This document shows positions 1 to 9,721 of a DNA stretch of 64,000 bases, in pieces. Source of the stretch: Polyangia bacterium. GTDB lineage: Bacteria; Myxococcota_A; Polyangia; Nannocystales; Nannocystaceae. The stretch covers positions 248,001-312,000 of the forward strand of contig JAUHWG010000004.1 of assembly GCA_030424595.1 (NCBI GenBank), in the 5' to 3' direction. The notes below the pieces were generated by a model that was given only the letters and a program-made list of their open reading frames with translations, was not told where the DNA came from and did no database searches. The position numbers and the translations under genes were made by a program. Positions within the stretch are counted from its first letter, which is position 1, and the number at the start of each line of letters is the position of its first letter.

Positions 1-36
1 TGGACCGAGGCGCGCCACCTCTTCACGGATCGCTGA
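1..36 (+). CDS. 3' end of an upstream gene (partial)
   Basis: The first 36 bases read as eleven codons, ending ...HLFTDR, followed by TGA. The frame has GC-ending codons like the neighbours. The next gene begins 45 bases downstream on the same strand. The rest of the gene lies outside the window, so no function can be given. It could also be chance reading frame. Confidence 0.4.
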   Translation, partial: WTEARHLFTDR

Positions 37-81
37 GCGAGCGAGAGTCGCGGAACTTCCAACGCGCGGAGCAGAGGCCCC

Positions 82-1047
82 ATGGATCGAGACATGCGTC
101 AGCACTCCTGTCAGAATTCCTGTCCGAGCATCGGCGCCTTCGGGCGCCTCGGAGCGCTCGGCCTGACCGGCCTCGGCCTCGGCCTCTCGCTGCTGCTCGT
201 CGGCGCCTGTGACAGCGGCGAGCCCCGCGATCCCGAGCCCCGTCGCGGGGAGGGGGAGATCGTCGCCGCGGACGCGAGCTCGGCGGAGGAGAGCGCTGCG
301 CCGATGGCCGCGCCGGAGGGCGCCGGCGAGTCCGAGCCTCGCGAGGCGTCAGCGCGCCGCGAGGGCGCGGAGGCCCGGGCCTTCCTCGAGACGGTCGAGC
401 CGGTGGCGACCCGGGCGGGGCACCTGCGCTTCACCGCGGAGGAGCTCGCCGATCCACAGGCGACGGCGATCTTTGCGGCCCGCCTCGCGGCGCCGGCGAG
501 CCCGCCCGAGCTCCGCCTCGCCCTCGCCGAGGCGCTCCACCGCAGCGGCGGCGATTGGCCCGCGGCGATCCTCGCCCAGCTCGCGGTGGAAGAGGATCCC
601 CAGGTCCGCGGGATCCTGGTCAGCACCCTGGCGAAGGCCCCCGAGGCGGCGGCGCTGGTCGGTCTTCAGCGCGGCCTCGTCGATCCCGCGGCGGAGGTGC
701 GGCGGGCCGCCTGTGAGCTCGCCGGATGGGCGCCCGCGGCCGGTCGTGACAGCAGCGTCGAGGCGCCGCTGCGGGCCGCGCTCGCCGACGACGACGCCAG
801 GATCCGAGCGGCGGCGGCGCGGGCCTTCGGCCTCATCGGCGCGGGCGATCACTTTGACGCCGTCATGGCGGGCCTCGCCGACGATGACGCGGAGGTCCGC
901 CTCCAGACGCTGCGGGCCCTGGAGCGCCTCGATCCCGCCCGCGCGGCCGCCCTCCCCGAGGTCGCATCGCTCGCCGCAGAGGGCTCGGATCCGCGGGTGA
1001 AGCGGGCGGCGACCAAGCTCCGCGCCGAGGCGGGCGCCGGTCGCTGA
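82..1047 (+). CDS. HEAT-repeat lipoprotein
   Basis: A 321-residue exported protein. The N-terminus carries a long hydrophobic stretch ending in the lipobox LLVGAC with Cys43 as the lipidation site. An acidic, Ala/Glu-rich linker runs to about residue 120. The rest is Ala/Leu/Arg-rich helical repeat sequence with the PBS/HEAT pattern (DPAAEVRRAACELAG, DDDARIRAAAARAFG, DDDAEVRLQTLRALE), about 30 residues per unit, four to five units. Such repeats form a curved protein-binding scaffold; the partner is unknown. The ATG at 82 has GGAG/AGAGG just upstream. It is convergent with the DUF2505 gene. The lipoprotein and HEAT calls are firm; the biological role is not known. Confidence 0.8.
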   Translation: MDRDMRQHSCQNSCPSIGAFGRLGALGLTGLGLGLSLLLVGACDSGEPRDPEPRRGEGEIVAADASSAEESAAPMAAPEGAGESEPREASARREGAEARAFLETVEPVATRAGHLRFTAEELADPQATAIFAARLAAPASPPELRLALAEALHRSGGDWPAAILAQLAVEEDPQVRGILVSTLAKAPEAAALVGLQRGLVDPAAEVRRAACELAGWAPAAGRDSSVEAPLRAALADDDARIRAAAARAFGLIGAGDHFDAVMAGLADDDAEVRLQTLRALERLDPARAAALPEVASLAAEGSDPRVKRAATKLRAEAGAGR

Positions 1048-1206
1048 GCTGGTCGGCTGAGTCGGACGCGAGGTGGCTGAGATCCACGCCGCGGCCACGC
1101 TAGCCGCTCGGCAGCGCAAGCTGTCGCGTCTTCGTCGCGACGAGAGCTCGCGCGTTGGGCGAGGCCGAACGCGATGGCCGGCCTTCGCCGCGGCCCGCTG
1201 CCGGTG

Positions 1207-1707
1207 CTAGTGCGTCTTCAGCCACTCGCGGGTGAAGGTCGTCGTGTCGGCGTAGCTGCTCCGGACCTCGTCGACGATCGCCTGCTCGACCTTGCTGCCG
1301 ACCAGCGGGATCCGGCAGGTGCACTCGCCCTCGAAGATCCGGCGGACCCGCTCGGGGCCGAGCGTCTCCAGGCGGTAGACGCCGCGGGTGGTCAGCTTGT
1401 CGGCGGCGAAGCCCGGGATCGTCTCGACCTCGATCCGGTCGTCACGGGCGGTGAAGACGTTGTTCTCGGTGTAGCTGATCGCCCCCTTGATCAGCCGCTT
1501 GAAGATCTTCGGCGCCTCGCGCTCGGGCGTGAGGATCTGCCGGCGTCGGATCACCAGCGAGTCGCCCTCGCCCTGGCGATCGAAGCTCAGGAGCTTGCGA
1601 CCGATCCGCAGGTGGCGAAAGAGCGCCTCGTTGTAGGCATCGTCGAAGAACACCTCCCAGTAGTGTTCCGCGGAGGTCTCGAAGTCGTCGGAGATCGTGT
1701 ACTTCAT
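1207..1707 (-). CDS. DUF2505 family protein (START/SRPBCC-like fold)
   Basis: A 166-residue soluble protein beginning MKYTISDDF. The pattern fits DUF2505, a small family common in actinobacteria and myxobacteria that is predicted to share the START/SRPBCC hydrophobic-ligand fold: an N-terminal strand and helix (AEHYWEVFFDDAYNEALF), a run of beta strands in the middle, and a C-terminal helix (KVEQAIVDEV). No signal peptide or membrane segment is seen. It is convergent with the HEAT gene and divergent from the large kinase gene at 1950. The ligand and role are unknown. The family call is from pattern memory and moderately sure. Confidence 0.7.
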   Translation of the reverse strand: MKYTISDDFETSAEHYWEVFFDDAYNEALFRHLRIGRKLLSFDRQGEGDSLVIRRRQILTPEREAPKIFKRLIKGAISYTENNVFTARDDRIEVETIPGFAADKLTTRGVYRLETLGPERVRRIFEGECTCRIPLVGSKVEQAIVDEVRSSYADTTTFTREWLKTH

Positions 1708-1949
1708 GGCGTTGCCGGAAGGTCACCACATTTCTCCGTCGAGGTCACGCGAGCGCGCACGGGCGGGGCTGGCCGCTCGCTTTGCCCTGCCGACGGTGGC
1801 CCGGGGCTGCGCGCTGGCGCGCGCCCGTGGGGGGTCCTAGAGGCCCTCTCGCCGCGATCCAGAGGTGCGCACAACGCGGGGTAGACGCTCTGTGGGACCG
1901 CTTTCACCTCCAGTCGAGGCGGAGACCGTGCGATGCTTGGCTGCGCCGA

Positions 1950-4900
1950 ATGATCGGGGACAAGCTTGCGGATCGCTACCTAGTGCTCGCCGAGGTCGGT
2001 CAGGGCGGCATGGGGGTCGTCTACCGGGCGCGCGACCAGGTGCTCGGCCGCGACGTCGCGATCAAGGTGATCGCGAGCGCCGGCAGCGTCACCGATCAGA
2101 CTGAGCAGCGCTTTCGCGGCGAGGCCCAGACGATAGCTCAGCTCGACCACCCGTCGATCATCTCGATCTACGACTTCGGCCGGCACAAGGGCGCGTTCTT
2201 CTACGTGATGCCGATGATCGAGGGGGTCTCTCTGGCCCTCCTGATCAAGCGGCGGGAGGTCGGCGTCGCCGAGGTGATCGAGGTCGGCCTCGCGGTCGCC
2301 GAGGCCCTGGCCTACACCCACGCCCGGTCGATCGTCCACCGCGACATCAAGCCCGAGAACATCATGGTCACCCGCGACGGCACCCAGCTGCGGGTGACGG
2401 TGATGGACTTCGGCCTGGCCAAGAGCGCCAACGACGATCCCCTGACCAAGACCGGGATCCTGATCGGCACGGTCACCTACCTCAGCCCCGAGCAGGTCGC
2501 GGGCAAGGTCGCCGACGCCGGCTCCGACATCTACTCCCTCGGGACCGTCCTCTACGAGTGCCTCGCGTTGGAGGCCCCCTTCGTCGGCGAGAGCCAGGCG
2601 GTGCTCTACCGGATCGTCCACGAGTTCCCGCGGGCGCTGGTCGAGCGCGGGATCGTCGTCGACAGCGAGCTCGAGGCGCTGATCATGAGCTGCCTGGCCA
2701 AGGTCCCCGGCGACCGGCCGGCGTCGATGGGGGCGATCGCCAGGGTCCTGCGCCAGCTGAAGGTCCGCCACGCGACCGGCGATGTCGGCGAGGTGACGAA
2801 GATCGCGGCGCCGCTGCGGCGGCCGAACACCTCGCCCTTCGTCGGCCGGCAGGCGGAGCTCTCCGAGCTGCAAAAGCGGCTGAACCGGACCATCGCCGGT
2901 GAGGGGCACTTCGTCGTCGTCGGCGGCGATGTCGGCGTCGGCAAGACGCGCCTCCTCGGCGAGCTCGAGGGCCTCGCGGGGGCCCGCGGCGTGACGGTGC
3001 TCCACGGCAACCTGGCGGAGCAGGCCGGGGCCTTCCCCTACTTCGGCTTTTGCGAGGTCCTGGTCGACTTCTTCGAGAGCGTGAAGGGCCGCAGCAAGAG
3101 CTCCGACGAGCGCCCCATGCCGGAGCTCGGGGATCTCGCCCAGGACCTGGTCTCGCTCTTCCCGACGCTCGGCGAGATCGAGGTTCTCCGCTCTGCGGTC
3201 GGCGATCGGCCGACCGACGAGAGCGCGCACGTCCGCTCGATCGACAACCGGATCCAGCTCTTCGAGACCCTCGCGCGGGCGCTGGTCCGGCTCACGGTGT
3301 CGGGGCCGATCGTGCTCGTCTTCGAGGACCTGCACGCCGCGGACGCGTCGATCGAGGCCCTGCAGTACGTCGTCCGCCGCCTCGCGGCGACGCCGGCGTT
3401 GATCGTCGCCACCTATCGCCGCGGCGAGGTCGACCGCGGTCACCCGATCACCCGCCTCATCGACGAGCTGCGCGGCTCTCGGCGCTTCGCCCACCTCGAG
3501 CTCGAGCCGCTCTCCAAGGCCGAGCACGCCAAGCTCTTGACCGCGCTCTTCGGCGAGACGCCGATCTCCGAGGCCATCGCCGAGCGCTTCTTCGAGGCGA
3601 CGGAGGGCAACCCGTTCTTCACCAAAGAGGTGGTCCGCTCGCTCCTCCCGGAGAACGGCGTCGCCTCGGCCGACGCCCTGGTGATGCTCGGGCCGAGCCA
3701 CCTCTCGAGCGCGTTGCCGGCGACGATCCAGCAGGCGATCGATCGCCGGATCGCCAACCTCCCGGGGGAGCTTCGCGAGGTGCTCGCGGCGGCGTCGGTG
3801 CTCGGTCGCAGCTTTGACGCCCGTGATCTCGAGACGCTGGTCCGCGACGTCGACGACCTCGACGAGGCGCTCGACCGTCTGATCGACGGCGGCCTCCTGG
3901 AGGAGGAGCGACAGTCCCGCGGCGACAGGCTCTCGTTTGTCAGCGGCGTGGTCCGGGAGGTGCTCTACGCCCAGATCCCGCGGCGACGTCGGCGGAGCCT
4001 CCACCGTCGCTTCGCCCAGCACCTGGAGAAGCGCTACGAGGGGCGCGCGGAGCGGGTCTACGCCCAGCTCCTCCACCACTTCGCCGAGGGCGACGTGCCC
4101 GAGCGTACGGTCTACTACGGTCTGCGCGAGGCGAGGCACTCCCTCGAGTCCTTCAGCTCGGACGAGGCGATCCGGGCGGGGCGGACCGCGCTCGAGTTCC
4201 TCGACGAGGACTGGGAGGGGGAGCCGCGGGCGGTCGCCGAGGCCCACGAGGTGCTCGCGCAGGCCTACCAGATGGCGGGCGATCTCGACTCGGCGCTGCG
4301 CGAGGCCGAGGCCGCGATCGGCTGCTACGGGCGCCTCAAGATCGCCGACGGAGAGGTCGGCGGGCTCCTCTTCGCCGCGCGGACGGCCTGGCAGGCGCGG
4401 CGGACCGACGACACTCGCCGCTGGGTCGAGCTCGGGATCAACGCGGCGAGGGCCGCAGGCGAGGGCGAGGCGCTCGGACATCTCCTCGTCTTGGCGGCGA
4501 CCCTCGCCGGTCTGCGCGGCGAGAATGAGCTGGCCGCGGACTTCCTCCGCGAGGCCGGGAGCCTCGACCGCAAGCCGCGTGACGAGGGTCCGCCCCAGGT
4601 CTCGGGCGGTCGGCTCACGGTCGCGTTGGCGTCCCCCGCGGTCGCCTCGGAGCCGGCCGCGCTCCAGACCCAGGAGGACGCGGAGGTGCTCGCGAGCGTC
4701 TTCGAGACCCTCCTCGTCACCGACGACGACGGTCACCTCCTGCCCTGCCTCGCCGAGCGCTGGGAGCCCGGCGAGGACGATCGCTCCTTTCGCTTCACCC
4801 TCCGGGCCGACGTCGCGTTCCACGACGGTCACGTGATGACCGTCGTGGACGTGATCGCCTCCTTGGAGCGGCTGATCCGGCTCCGCGCTGGCGCGCTCCC

Positions 4901-7595
4901 GCCTGCGGTCGCCGACGTCGCCGGCGTCGAGGAGTTCCTCGCCGGCGAGACGCCGACGGTCGAGGGGATCTTCGCGGTCGGCGGGCTGGCGCTCGAGATC
5001 CGGCTCAAGGCGCCGCTGCCGATCTACCCGGTGCTGCTGGCGACGCCCGCCGCGGCGATCGCTCGGATCTCCGACGCCGCCGCCTCGGGGGGATGCCTGG
5101 CCGCGGGGACAGGCCCCTTCAAGCTCGCGAGCCTCGGCGTCCGCTCGACCCTGATCGAGCGCTTCGACGGCTACTGGCGCGAGCGCCCGGTCTATCTCGA
5201 CTCGATCGAGTTTCGCTTCGTCGAGACCTCGAAGGCGATGACCCAAGGGCTGCGCAACCGCGAGCTCGACATCATCCGGATCCTCAGCACCGAGGATCTC
5301 GAGGAGGAGGTGGGCAGCCCCGGCTTCCTCGGCGCCTCGGTCGAGGGCCCGATCAAGATGACCTACTTCGCCCTCTTCAACGGGCGGGGAGGGTCTCTGT
5401 GCAAGCAGCGGGCGGTCAGGCAGGTGCTCGCCCGGGTCGTCCCGGTGCAGGAGCTGGTCTGGCAGGAGCTCGGGCGCTTCGCGGTGCCGGCCGCCGGTCT
5501 CATCCCCTCGGGGATCCTCGGCTACGATCCCGGCCGACGTCGCGCCCGCTTGACCGTCGAAGAGGGCGTCGAGCTCCTCCAGGAGGCGGGGGTCGAAGAG
5601 GGGGCGACGCTCCGGGTGCTGGTCTTCCCGGTGCTCATCGAGCGCTACGGGGCCTTCTTTGACGCGGTCTGTGAGCGCTGGGCGGCGCTCGGCCTGGAGA
5701 TCGAGGTGCTCCGCCTCGACATGGGCACCTTCATGGCGACCGGCGAGATCCCCGAGGGCGCCGACGTGGTCGTCCTCCGCTGGGGCGCCGACTACGACGA
5801 TCCCGACGACTTCACCTACGGTCACTTCCACTCCGCCGGCGGTCGCTGGCGCGAGGTCTTCTCCTCGGCCGAGGCCGACGCCCTGCTCGAGCGCGGCCGC
5901 AGCGAGGGGGAGCCTGCGATCCGAGAGCGCTGCTACCGGGAGTTTGAGGACCTGCTCGAGCGGGAAGGTGCGGCCCTACCGCTCTTCCACGCGGTCGACT
6001 CGCGGATCGCCGGACCGGAGGTCCGGGGCATGCGCCTGTGCGCCTCCCAGCCCTTCGTCAATTACTCGGAGCTGAGCAAGGAGGCGGTCCGTCGCCGGCG
6101 CAGCGAGCCGCAGGCGATCGTCGTCCGGGTGCCGATGCGCGGCCTCGTCGAGACCCTCGATCCGATCCGCGGCGGCTACGCCGAGTGTCATGAGGCGCTC
6201 TCGCCGGTCTTCGAGTCCCTGACCCGGCGGATCGGCGGGGCGCAGATCGTCCCCTGGCTGGCGGAGTCGGTCGAGTCGCGCGACGGCGGCAACACCTATC
6301 AGATCCGTCTGCGCCGCGACATCACCTTCCACGACGGGCGGCGGATGAGCGCCCGCGACGTCCGCTATTCCTTTGAGCGGATGCTCCAGCGCGCCGACGC
6401 GACCAGCCGCTGGCTCTACGCGCCGATCGTCGGCGCCCAGGAGCTGTTGACCGGCGAGGCGACGGTGTTGAGCGGCCTCCGGATCCACTCCGATCACGAG
6501 CTGACGATCGAGCTCTTGCGGCCGCTCGTGTACTTCCCGGGGATGCTCTCGCACAGCGTCTGCGCGATCATCCCCGAGGGGGCCGACCGACGCGGCGAGC
6601 GTTGGCTCGCCAACCCCGCGGGGACCGGACCTTTTCGCGTGGTCCACTTCGAGCCCGGTCGTCGTCTCGAGCTCGAGCGGGCGCCGGGCTACTGGCGCCC
6701 GGGGTATCCGCGCTGTCGGTCGCTGGTCTTCCACTTCGGCACCTCGCCGACGGAGATCCGCAGCGGCTTCGAGGCGGGGCGCTACGCGATCGCCGGGGAG
6801 ATGCTGCCGGAGGACGTCGAGGCCCTGCGACGCGATCCGACCTACGCCTCCGGCTACCGCGAGGCGCCCGCCTTCGCGACCTACTTCATCGCCTGCAACA
6901 CCCGGCGCGGCCCCTTGGCGGACCCCAACCTCCGGCGCCAGATCGCGGCGGCGATCGATCGTCCACGCCTCGCGCGGCAGACCCTCGGCCGCCTGGTCAA
7001 GCCGGCGCAGGGCCTGATCCCGCCGGGGCTCCTCGGCTACGAGGCGGAGCGCGGCGGTCTGACGGCGCCGGTCGACACCCCGCAGGCGGGGAGCCGCGAC
7101 ATCGAGCTCGTCTGCCTGGTCCACTCCGTCTTCCTGACCGAGTACCGGGCCTACTATCGCCGCCTCTGCGACACCCTCGCGGTCCTCGGGATCCGCCTCA
7201 AGGTGGTCGACCGGGTCCACAACCTCTACGACCAGCCGGAGCCGGAGAAGACGATCGATATGGCGCTCACCCGCTGGTACGGCGACTTTCCGGACGCGCA
7301 CACCTTCTTCGGGCTCCTCCACACCCGCGAGGGGGTCTTCGGGCCGCTGGTCGGCAATGAGCGCTTCGACAAGCTGCTGGAGAAGGGGCAGGTCACGCCC
7401 GATCCCCAGGGGCGTCACGCGATCTACCGCCAGCTCGAGGAGCAGATCGCCGAGGAGGCCTCGATCATCCCGCTCTTCCACCCCCAGAGCTATCGCTTCG
7501 CCCGACCGGAGGTCGAGGGGCTCGAGGTCGGCCACGACGGTCCGATCGTCGCCTACGAAGAGCTCGCGCTCCGCGGCGACGGCGAGAGCTCCTAG
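1950..7595 (+). CDS. Ser/Thr protein kinase - AAA ATPase - two oligopeptide-binding (SBP_bac_5-like) domains
   Basis: The start is taken as the ATG of MIGDKLADRY, since the longer frame upstream reads as non-coding. The protein is 1881 residues. Residues about 7-270 are a complete Hanks kinase: GQGGMG (17-22), Lys39 in VAIK, HRDIKPEN (130-137), DFG (153-155), and SPE at the activation segment. An AAA_16/STAND-like ATPase follows, with SPFVGR at 295, Walker A GGDVGVGKT (325-333) and Walker B VLVFED near 455-460. A helical region follows to about 880. Then come two tandem peptide/nickel-binding-protein-like domains, about 885-1370 and 1387-1870. Each has the family hallmarks FHDG..., GTGPFK/R... 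and GYWR. No signal peptide or membrane helix is visible, so all domains appear cytoplasmic. That is odd for binding domains normally found outside the membrane. They may sense peptides and control the kinase or ATPase; this is inference. Confidence 0.88.
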   Translation: MIGDKLADRYLVLAEVGQGGMGVVYRARDQVLGRDVAIKVIASAGSVTDQTEQRFRGEAQTIAQLDHPSIISIYDFGRHKGAFFYVMPMIEGVSLALLIKRREVGVAEVIEVGLAVAEALAYTHARSIVHRDIKPENIMVTRDGTQLRVTVMDFGLAKSANDDPLTKTGILIGTVTYLSPEQVAGKVADAGSDIYSLGTVLYECLALEAPFVGESQAVLYRIVHEFPRALVERGIVVDSELEALIMSCLAKVPGDRPASMGAIARVLRQLKVRHATGDVGEVTKIAAPLRRPNTSPFVGRQAELSELQKRLNRTIAGEGHFVVVGGDVGVGKTRLLGELEGLAGARGVTVLHGNLAEQAGAFPYFGFCEVLVDFFESVKGRSKSSDERPMPELGDLAQDLVSLFPTLGEIEVLRSAVGDRPTDESAHVRSIDNRIQLFETLARALVRLTVSGPIVLVFEDLHAADASIEALQYVVRRLAATPALIVATYRRGEVDRGHPITRLIDELRGSRRFAHLELEPLSKAEHAKLLTALFGETPISEAIAERFFEATEGNPFFTKEVVRSLLPENGVASADALVMLGPSHLSSALPATIQQAIDRRIANLPGELREVLAAASVLGRSFDARDLETLVRDVDDLDEALDRLIDGGLLEEERQSRGDRLSFVSGVVREVLYAQIPRRRRRSLHRRFAQHLEKRYEGRAERVYAQLLHHFAEGDVPERTVYYGLREARHSLESFSSDEAIRAGRTALEFLDEDWEGEPRAVAEAHEVLAQAYQMAGDLDSALREAEAAIGCYGRLKIADGEVGGLLFAARTAWQARRTDDTRRWVELGINAARAAGEGEALGHLLVLAATLAGLRGENELAADFLREAGSLDRKPRDEGPPQVSGGRLTVALASPAVASEPAALQTQEDAEVLASVFETLLVTDDDGHLLPCLAERWEPGEDDRSFRFTLRADVAFHDGHVMTVVDVIASLERLIRLRAGALPPAVADVAGVEEFLAGETPTVEGIFAVGGLALEIRLKAPLPIYPVLLATPAAAIARISDAAASGGCLAAGTGPFKLASLGVRSTLIERFDGYWRERPVYLDSIEFRFVETSKAMTQGLRNRELDIIRILSTEDLEEEVGSPGFLGASVEGPIKMTYFALFNGRGGSLCKQRAVRQVLARVVPVQELVWQELGRFAVPAAGLIPSGILGYDPGRRRARLTVEEGVELLQEAGVEEGATLRVLVFPVLIERYGAFFDAVCERWAALGLEIEVLRLDMGTFMATGEIPEGADVVVLRWGADYDDPDDFTYGHFHSAGGRWREVFSSAEADALLERGRSEGEPAIRERCYREFEDLLEREGAALPLFHAVDSRIAGPEVRGMRLCASQPFVNYSELSKEAVRRRRSEPQAIVVRVPMRGLVETLDPIRGGYAECHEALSPVFESLTRRIGGAQIVPWLAESVESRDGGNTYQIRLRRDITFHDGRRMSARDVRYSFERMLQRADATSRWLYAPIVGAQELLTGEATVLSGLRIHSDHELTIELLRPLVYFPGMLSHSVCAIIPEGADRRGERWLANPAGTGPFRVVHFEPGRRLELERAPGYWRPGYPRCRSLVFHFGTSPTEIRSGFEAGRYAIAGEMLPEDVEALRRDPTYASGYREAPAFATYFIACNTRRGPLADPNLRRQIAAAIDRPRLARQTLGRLVKPAQGLIPPGLLGYEAERGGLTAPVDTPQAGSRDIELVCLVHSVFLTEYRAYYRRLCDTLAVLGIRLKVVDRVHNLYDQPEPEKTIDMALTRWYGDFPDAHTFFGLLHTREGVFGPLVGNERFDKLLEKGQVTPDPQGRHAIYRQLEEQIAEEASIIPLFHPQSYRFARPEVEGLEVGHDGPIVAYEELALRGDGESS

Positions 7596-7760
7596 ACGAC
7601 CCACCTCCGGGGCAGGCCCGCACCACCGCTCGATGAAGAGCGCGTCTGGAGAGCGACTCGCTGGCGCGCTCCGGCTGAGTCGGCGCGAGGGCTGCGGCGC
7701 ACCTCCGGGGGGCTCGTCGCGGGGTGCTGTCGCCGGAGCCCCCTGCTACACGACGACGAA

Positions 7761-7791
7761 GGGCGCCGCCGGTGCTCGACCGGCGACGCCC
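7761..7791 (-). terminator. Strong hairpin between convergent genes
   Basis: GGGCG and CGCCGGT pair with ACCGGCG and CGCCC, separated by single-base bulges, around a five-base loop (gctcg). It lies just beyond the stop of the minus-strand lipoprotein gene ending at 7814 and in the 218-base space between two convergent genes. On the minus strand it is followed by TTCGTCGTCG rather than a clean U tract. Confidence 0.55.
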
Positions 7792-7813
7792 ATGAGTGGA
7801 TCCAGAGCTCGGT

Positions 7814-9721
7814 CTAGATCTTCTTCAGGCAGATGTCGCTGAGGACCGGCGACTCGTTGAGCTCCTCGTCCTCGATGAGGAGTCGGGCCTGAACCTCGGC
7901 AAAGCGGCCGCCGACGAACTTGTCGATGACCTCGCCCTCGACGACGACCCAGGGCTCGTTCGCGAGGTCCGCCTCGGTGTTGGCGGCGCGCACCTGATAG
8001 GTGATGAAGGTGCCGGGCGGGATGTTGCCCTCCGGCTCTTGGTTGGTGAGGAGCGAGACCCACTCGGAGGTCTCATCCTCGCTGTCGTAGACCGCCTTCC
8101 ACTCGCCCTTCTTGATCGAGATGTTCTGGGCGCCGAAGCCGGTGAAGTCCGAGTAGGTGTAGTTGCTCGGGCTCGTGCCGTTCTTGTGCTTGGTGCTGTA
8201 CTCGATCGCGTTGCCGGGAGGGGCCCCCTCCTTGCCGGCCTCGATCCGGTACGCCGTGTTGTGGCTGATGACCCGCGGGTCGTTGTCGTGGCCGATGGCG
8301 ATGCCGTAGGAGCCGGGCGCGGAGACCGTGCCGAGGACCGTGCCGTCGTTCTTGAACTTGTAGACGACGCCGCTGCGCGAGCCCCAGATCTGACCGTACT
8401 GGTCGACCGCGACGCCGTTCATGCTGCCGCCGATGTTGATCTGCTGACAGGCGCCGCCCTTGTCGAAGTCACAGCGGAGGAGGCCGGAGCCGCCGAAGAT
8501 GCCGATGCCGTTCTGGTCGACCGCGATCCCGTAGTTACCCGGGGCGCTCATGGTCGTGATCGCGTTGTTGTTCGCGAGGTCGACCCGCATGACCGGCTGA
8601 CCGAGCGCCGAGGAGTAGAGGTAGTTGCCGCGGTGGACGAACCCGTACGGGGAGCTCGGCAGGGTGATCGTCTCGACGACCTCGGGCGGGTCCATCGTCA
8701 GATCGATCCGGTAGGCCTTCTTGTCGACGTAGGTGCCGACCCAGGCGTTGCCCTGGCCGTCCAGGGTCAGGGCGCGCGGGTAGGTGTTGACCGCGCCGAC
8801 CGGGATCGTCCAGAGGAGGCACTCATCGGCCTGGCCGAAGTACTCCGCCGGATCGTTGATGTCGATCAGACCGTCGTCGTTGGCGTCGTTGCTCGTGTCG
8901 ATCTTGCCGTTGTTGTTCCTGTCGACGCAGGAGCTGTTCTCGCCGCCGATCTTGGTCAGCGCCCCCTGACCGCCGAAGGCGCGGTTGGCGATATAGACGT
9001 CGCCCTCGAAGTCGACGATGACCCGCGAGGGGTAGGCCTTGTTGAGCCCCTCCGCGCAGGACGGGCAGTCGGAGAGGAGCGTCGTCGGGTAGCGGGCGAG
9101 CTGCTTGCCCGTCGGCGTGCCGATCTTGAGCGCCTTGCCCTCCGAGGTCTGGGCGATGAACATGTAGGGCTTGGGCGCCGACACCCCGTCCAGGGTGACC
9201 TGGAGCTGGTCGTTGTTCGGATCGTCATGATTGACGTTGTTGAGGGTGCCCATGTCCCAGTCGGCGTCGAGGGTCCACAGCTTGCCGTCTTCGCAGGGGG
9301 TCTCGACGCCGCCGGTGGTGTCACCCGTCGTCGAGTCCGTGTCGCCCGTCGTCGAGTCGGTGACCCCGGTGGTGTCGCCGGTGGTGTCGCCGGTGGTCGA
9401 GTCGGTCTCGCCGGTGGTGGGGTTGGTGTCGGTCGGGTCCGTGTCTGTGGCCGTCGCCGTGGGATCGGTCGCGGTCGCGGTCGCGCTCGGATCCTCGGTC
9501 GTGCCCATCGTCGCCGAGTTGCTCTCGCTCCCGGAGTTCGACGTCGCCGAGTCGGTCGCGGTGCCGCTGGCGGTGGTCGTGGCGGTGGCGCTCGAGTCCT
9601 CGGTCGTGCTCGAGCCCGACTCGCCCTCGCTGGCGGAGGCCACCGTGTCGTCGCCGTTGCAAGCGCTTGCCAGGGCGAGGACACATCCGAAAGCCCAAAG
9701 TTTATGCATGTTCTTCCTCAT
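7814..9721 (-). CDS. Lipoprotein with Thr/Ser/Asp linker and NHL/Vgb-like beta-propeller
   Basis: The ATG at 9721 is preceded by GAGGTGA, giving 635 residues. The signal peptide MRKNMHKLWAFGCVLALASAC ends in the lipobox LASAC. Next is a low-complexity Thr/Ser/Asp/Gly linker of about 130 residues, typical of Nannocystaceae surface lipoproteins. The folded part has repeats of the type G...GIAVDQNGIGIFG, GVAVDQYGQIWGSR and YGIAIGHD, like NHL/virginiamycin-lyase propeller blades. A DxNxDGxID-like loop (DANDDGLIDIND) may bind calcium. A beta-rich C-terminal domain follows, ending ...LSDICLKKI. The catalytic residues of a true lyase are not evident, so a binding or scaffold role is as likely. Confidence 0.75.
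   Translation of the reverse strand: MRKNMHKLWAFGCVLALASACNGDDTVASASEGESGSSTTEDSSATATTTASGTATDSATSNSGSESNSATMGTTEDPSATATATDPTATATDTDPTDTNPTTGETDSTTGDTTGDTTGVTDSTTGDTDSTTGDTTGGVETPCEDGKLWTLDADWDMGTLNNVNHDDPNNDQLQVTLDGVSAPKPYMFIAQTSEGKALKIGTPTGKQLARYPTTLLSDCPSCAEGLNKAYPSRVIVDFEGDVYIANRAFGGQGALTKIGGENSSCVDRNNNGKIDTSNDANDDGLIDINDPAEYFGQADECLLWTIPVGAVNTYPRALTLDGQGNAWVGTYVDKKAYRIDLTMDPPEVVETITLPSSPYGFVHRGNYLYSSALGQPVMRVDLANNNAITTMSAPGNYGIAVDQNGIGIFGGSGLLRCDFDKGGACQQINIGGSMNGVAVDQYGQIWGSRSGVVYKFKNDGTVLGTVSAPGSYGIAIGHDNDPRVISHNTAYRIEAGKEGAPPGNAIEYSTKHKNGTSPSNYTYSDFTGFGAQNISIKKGEWKAVYDSEDETSEWVSLLTNQEPEGNIPPGTFITYQVRAANTEADLANEPWVVVEGEVIDKFVGGRFAEVQARLLIEDEELNESPVLSDICLKKI

Noticed and set aside
1980-5831. 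1283-codon minus-strand reading frame opposite the large kinase gene
   Set aside because: It is a shadow of GC-rich codons. The plus frame has full kinase, ATPase and SBP motifs, while the minus frame is Arg/Leu/Asp/Glu low-complexity with no domain.
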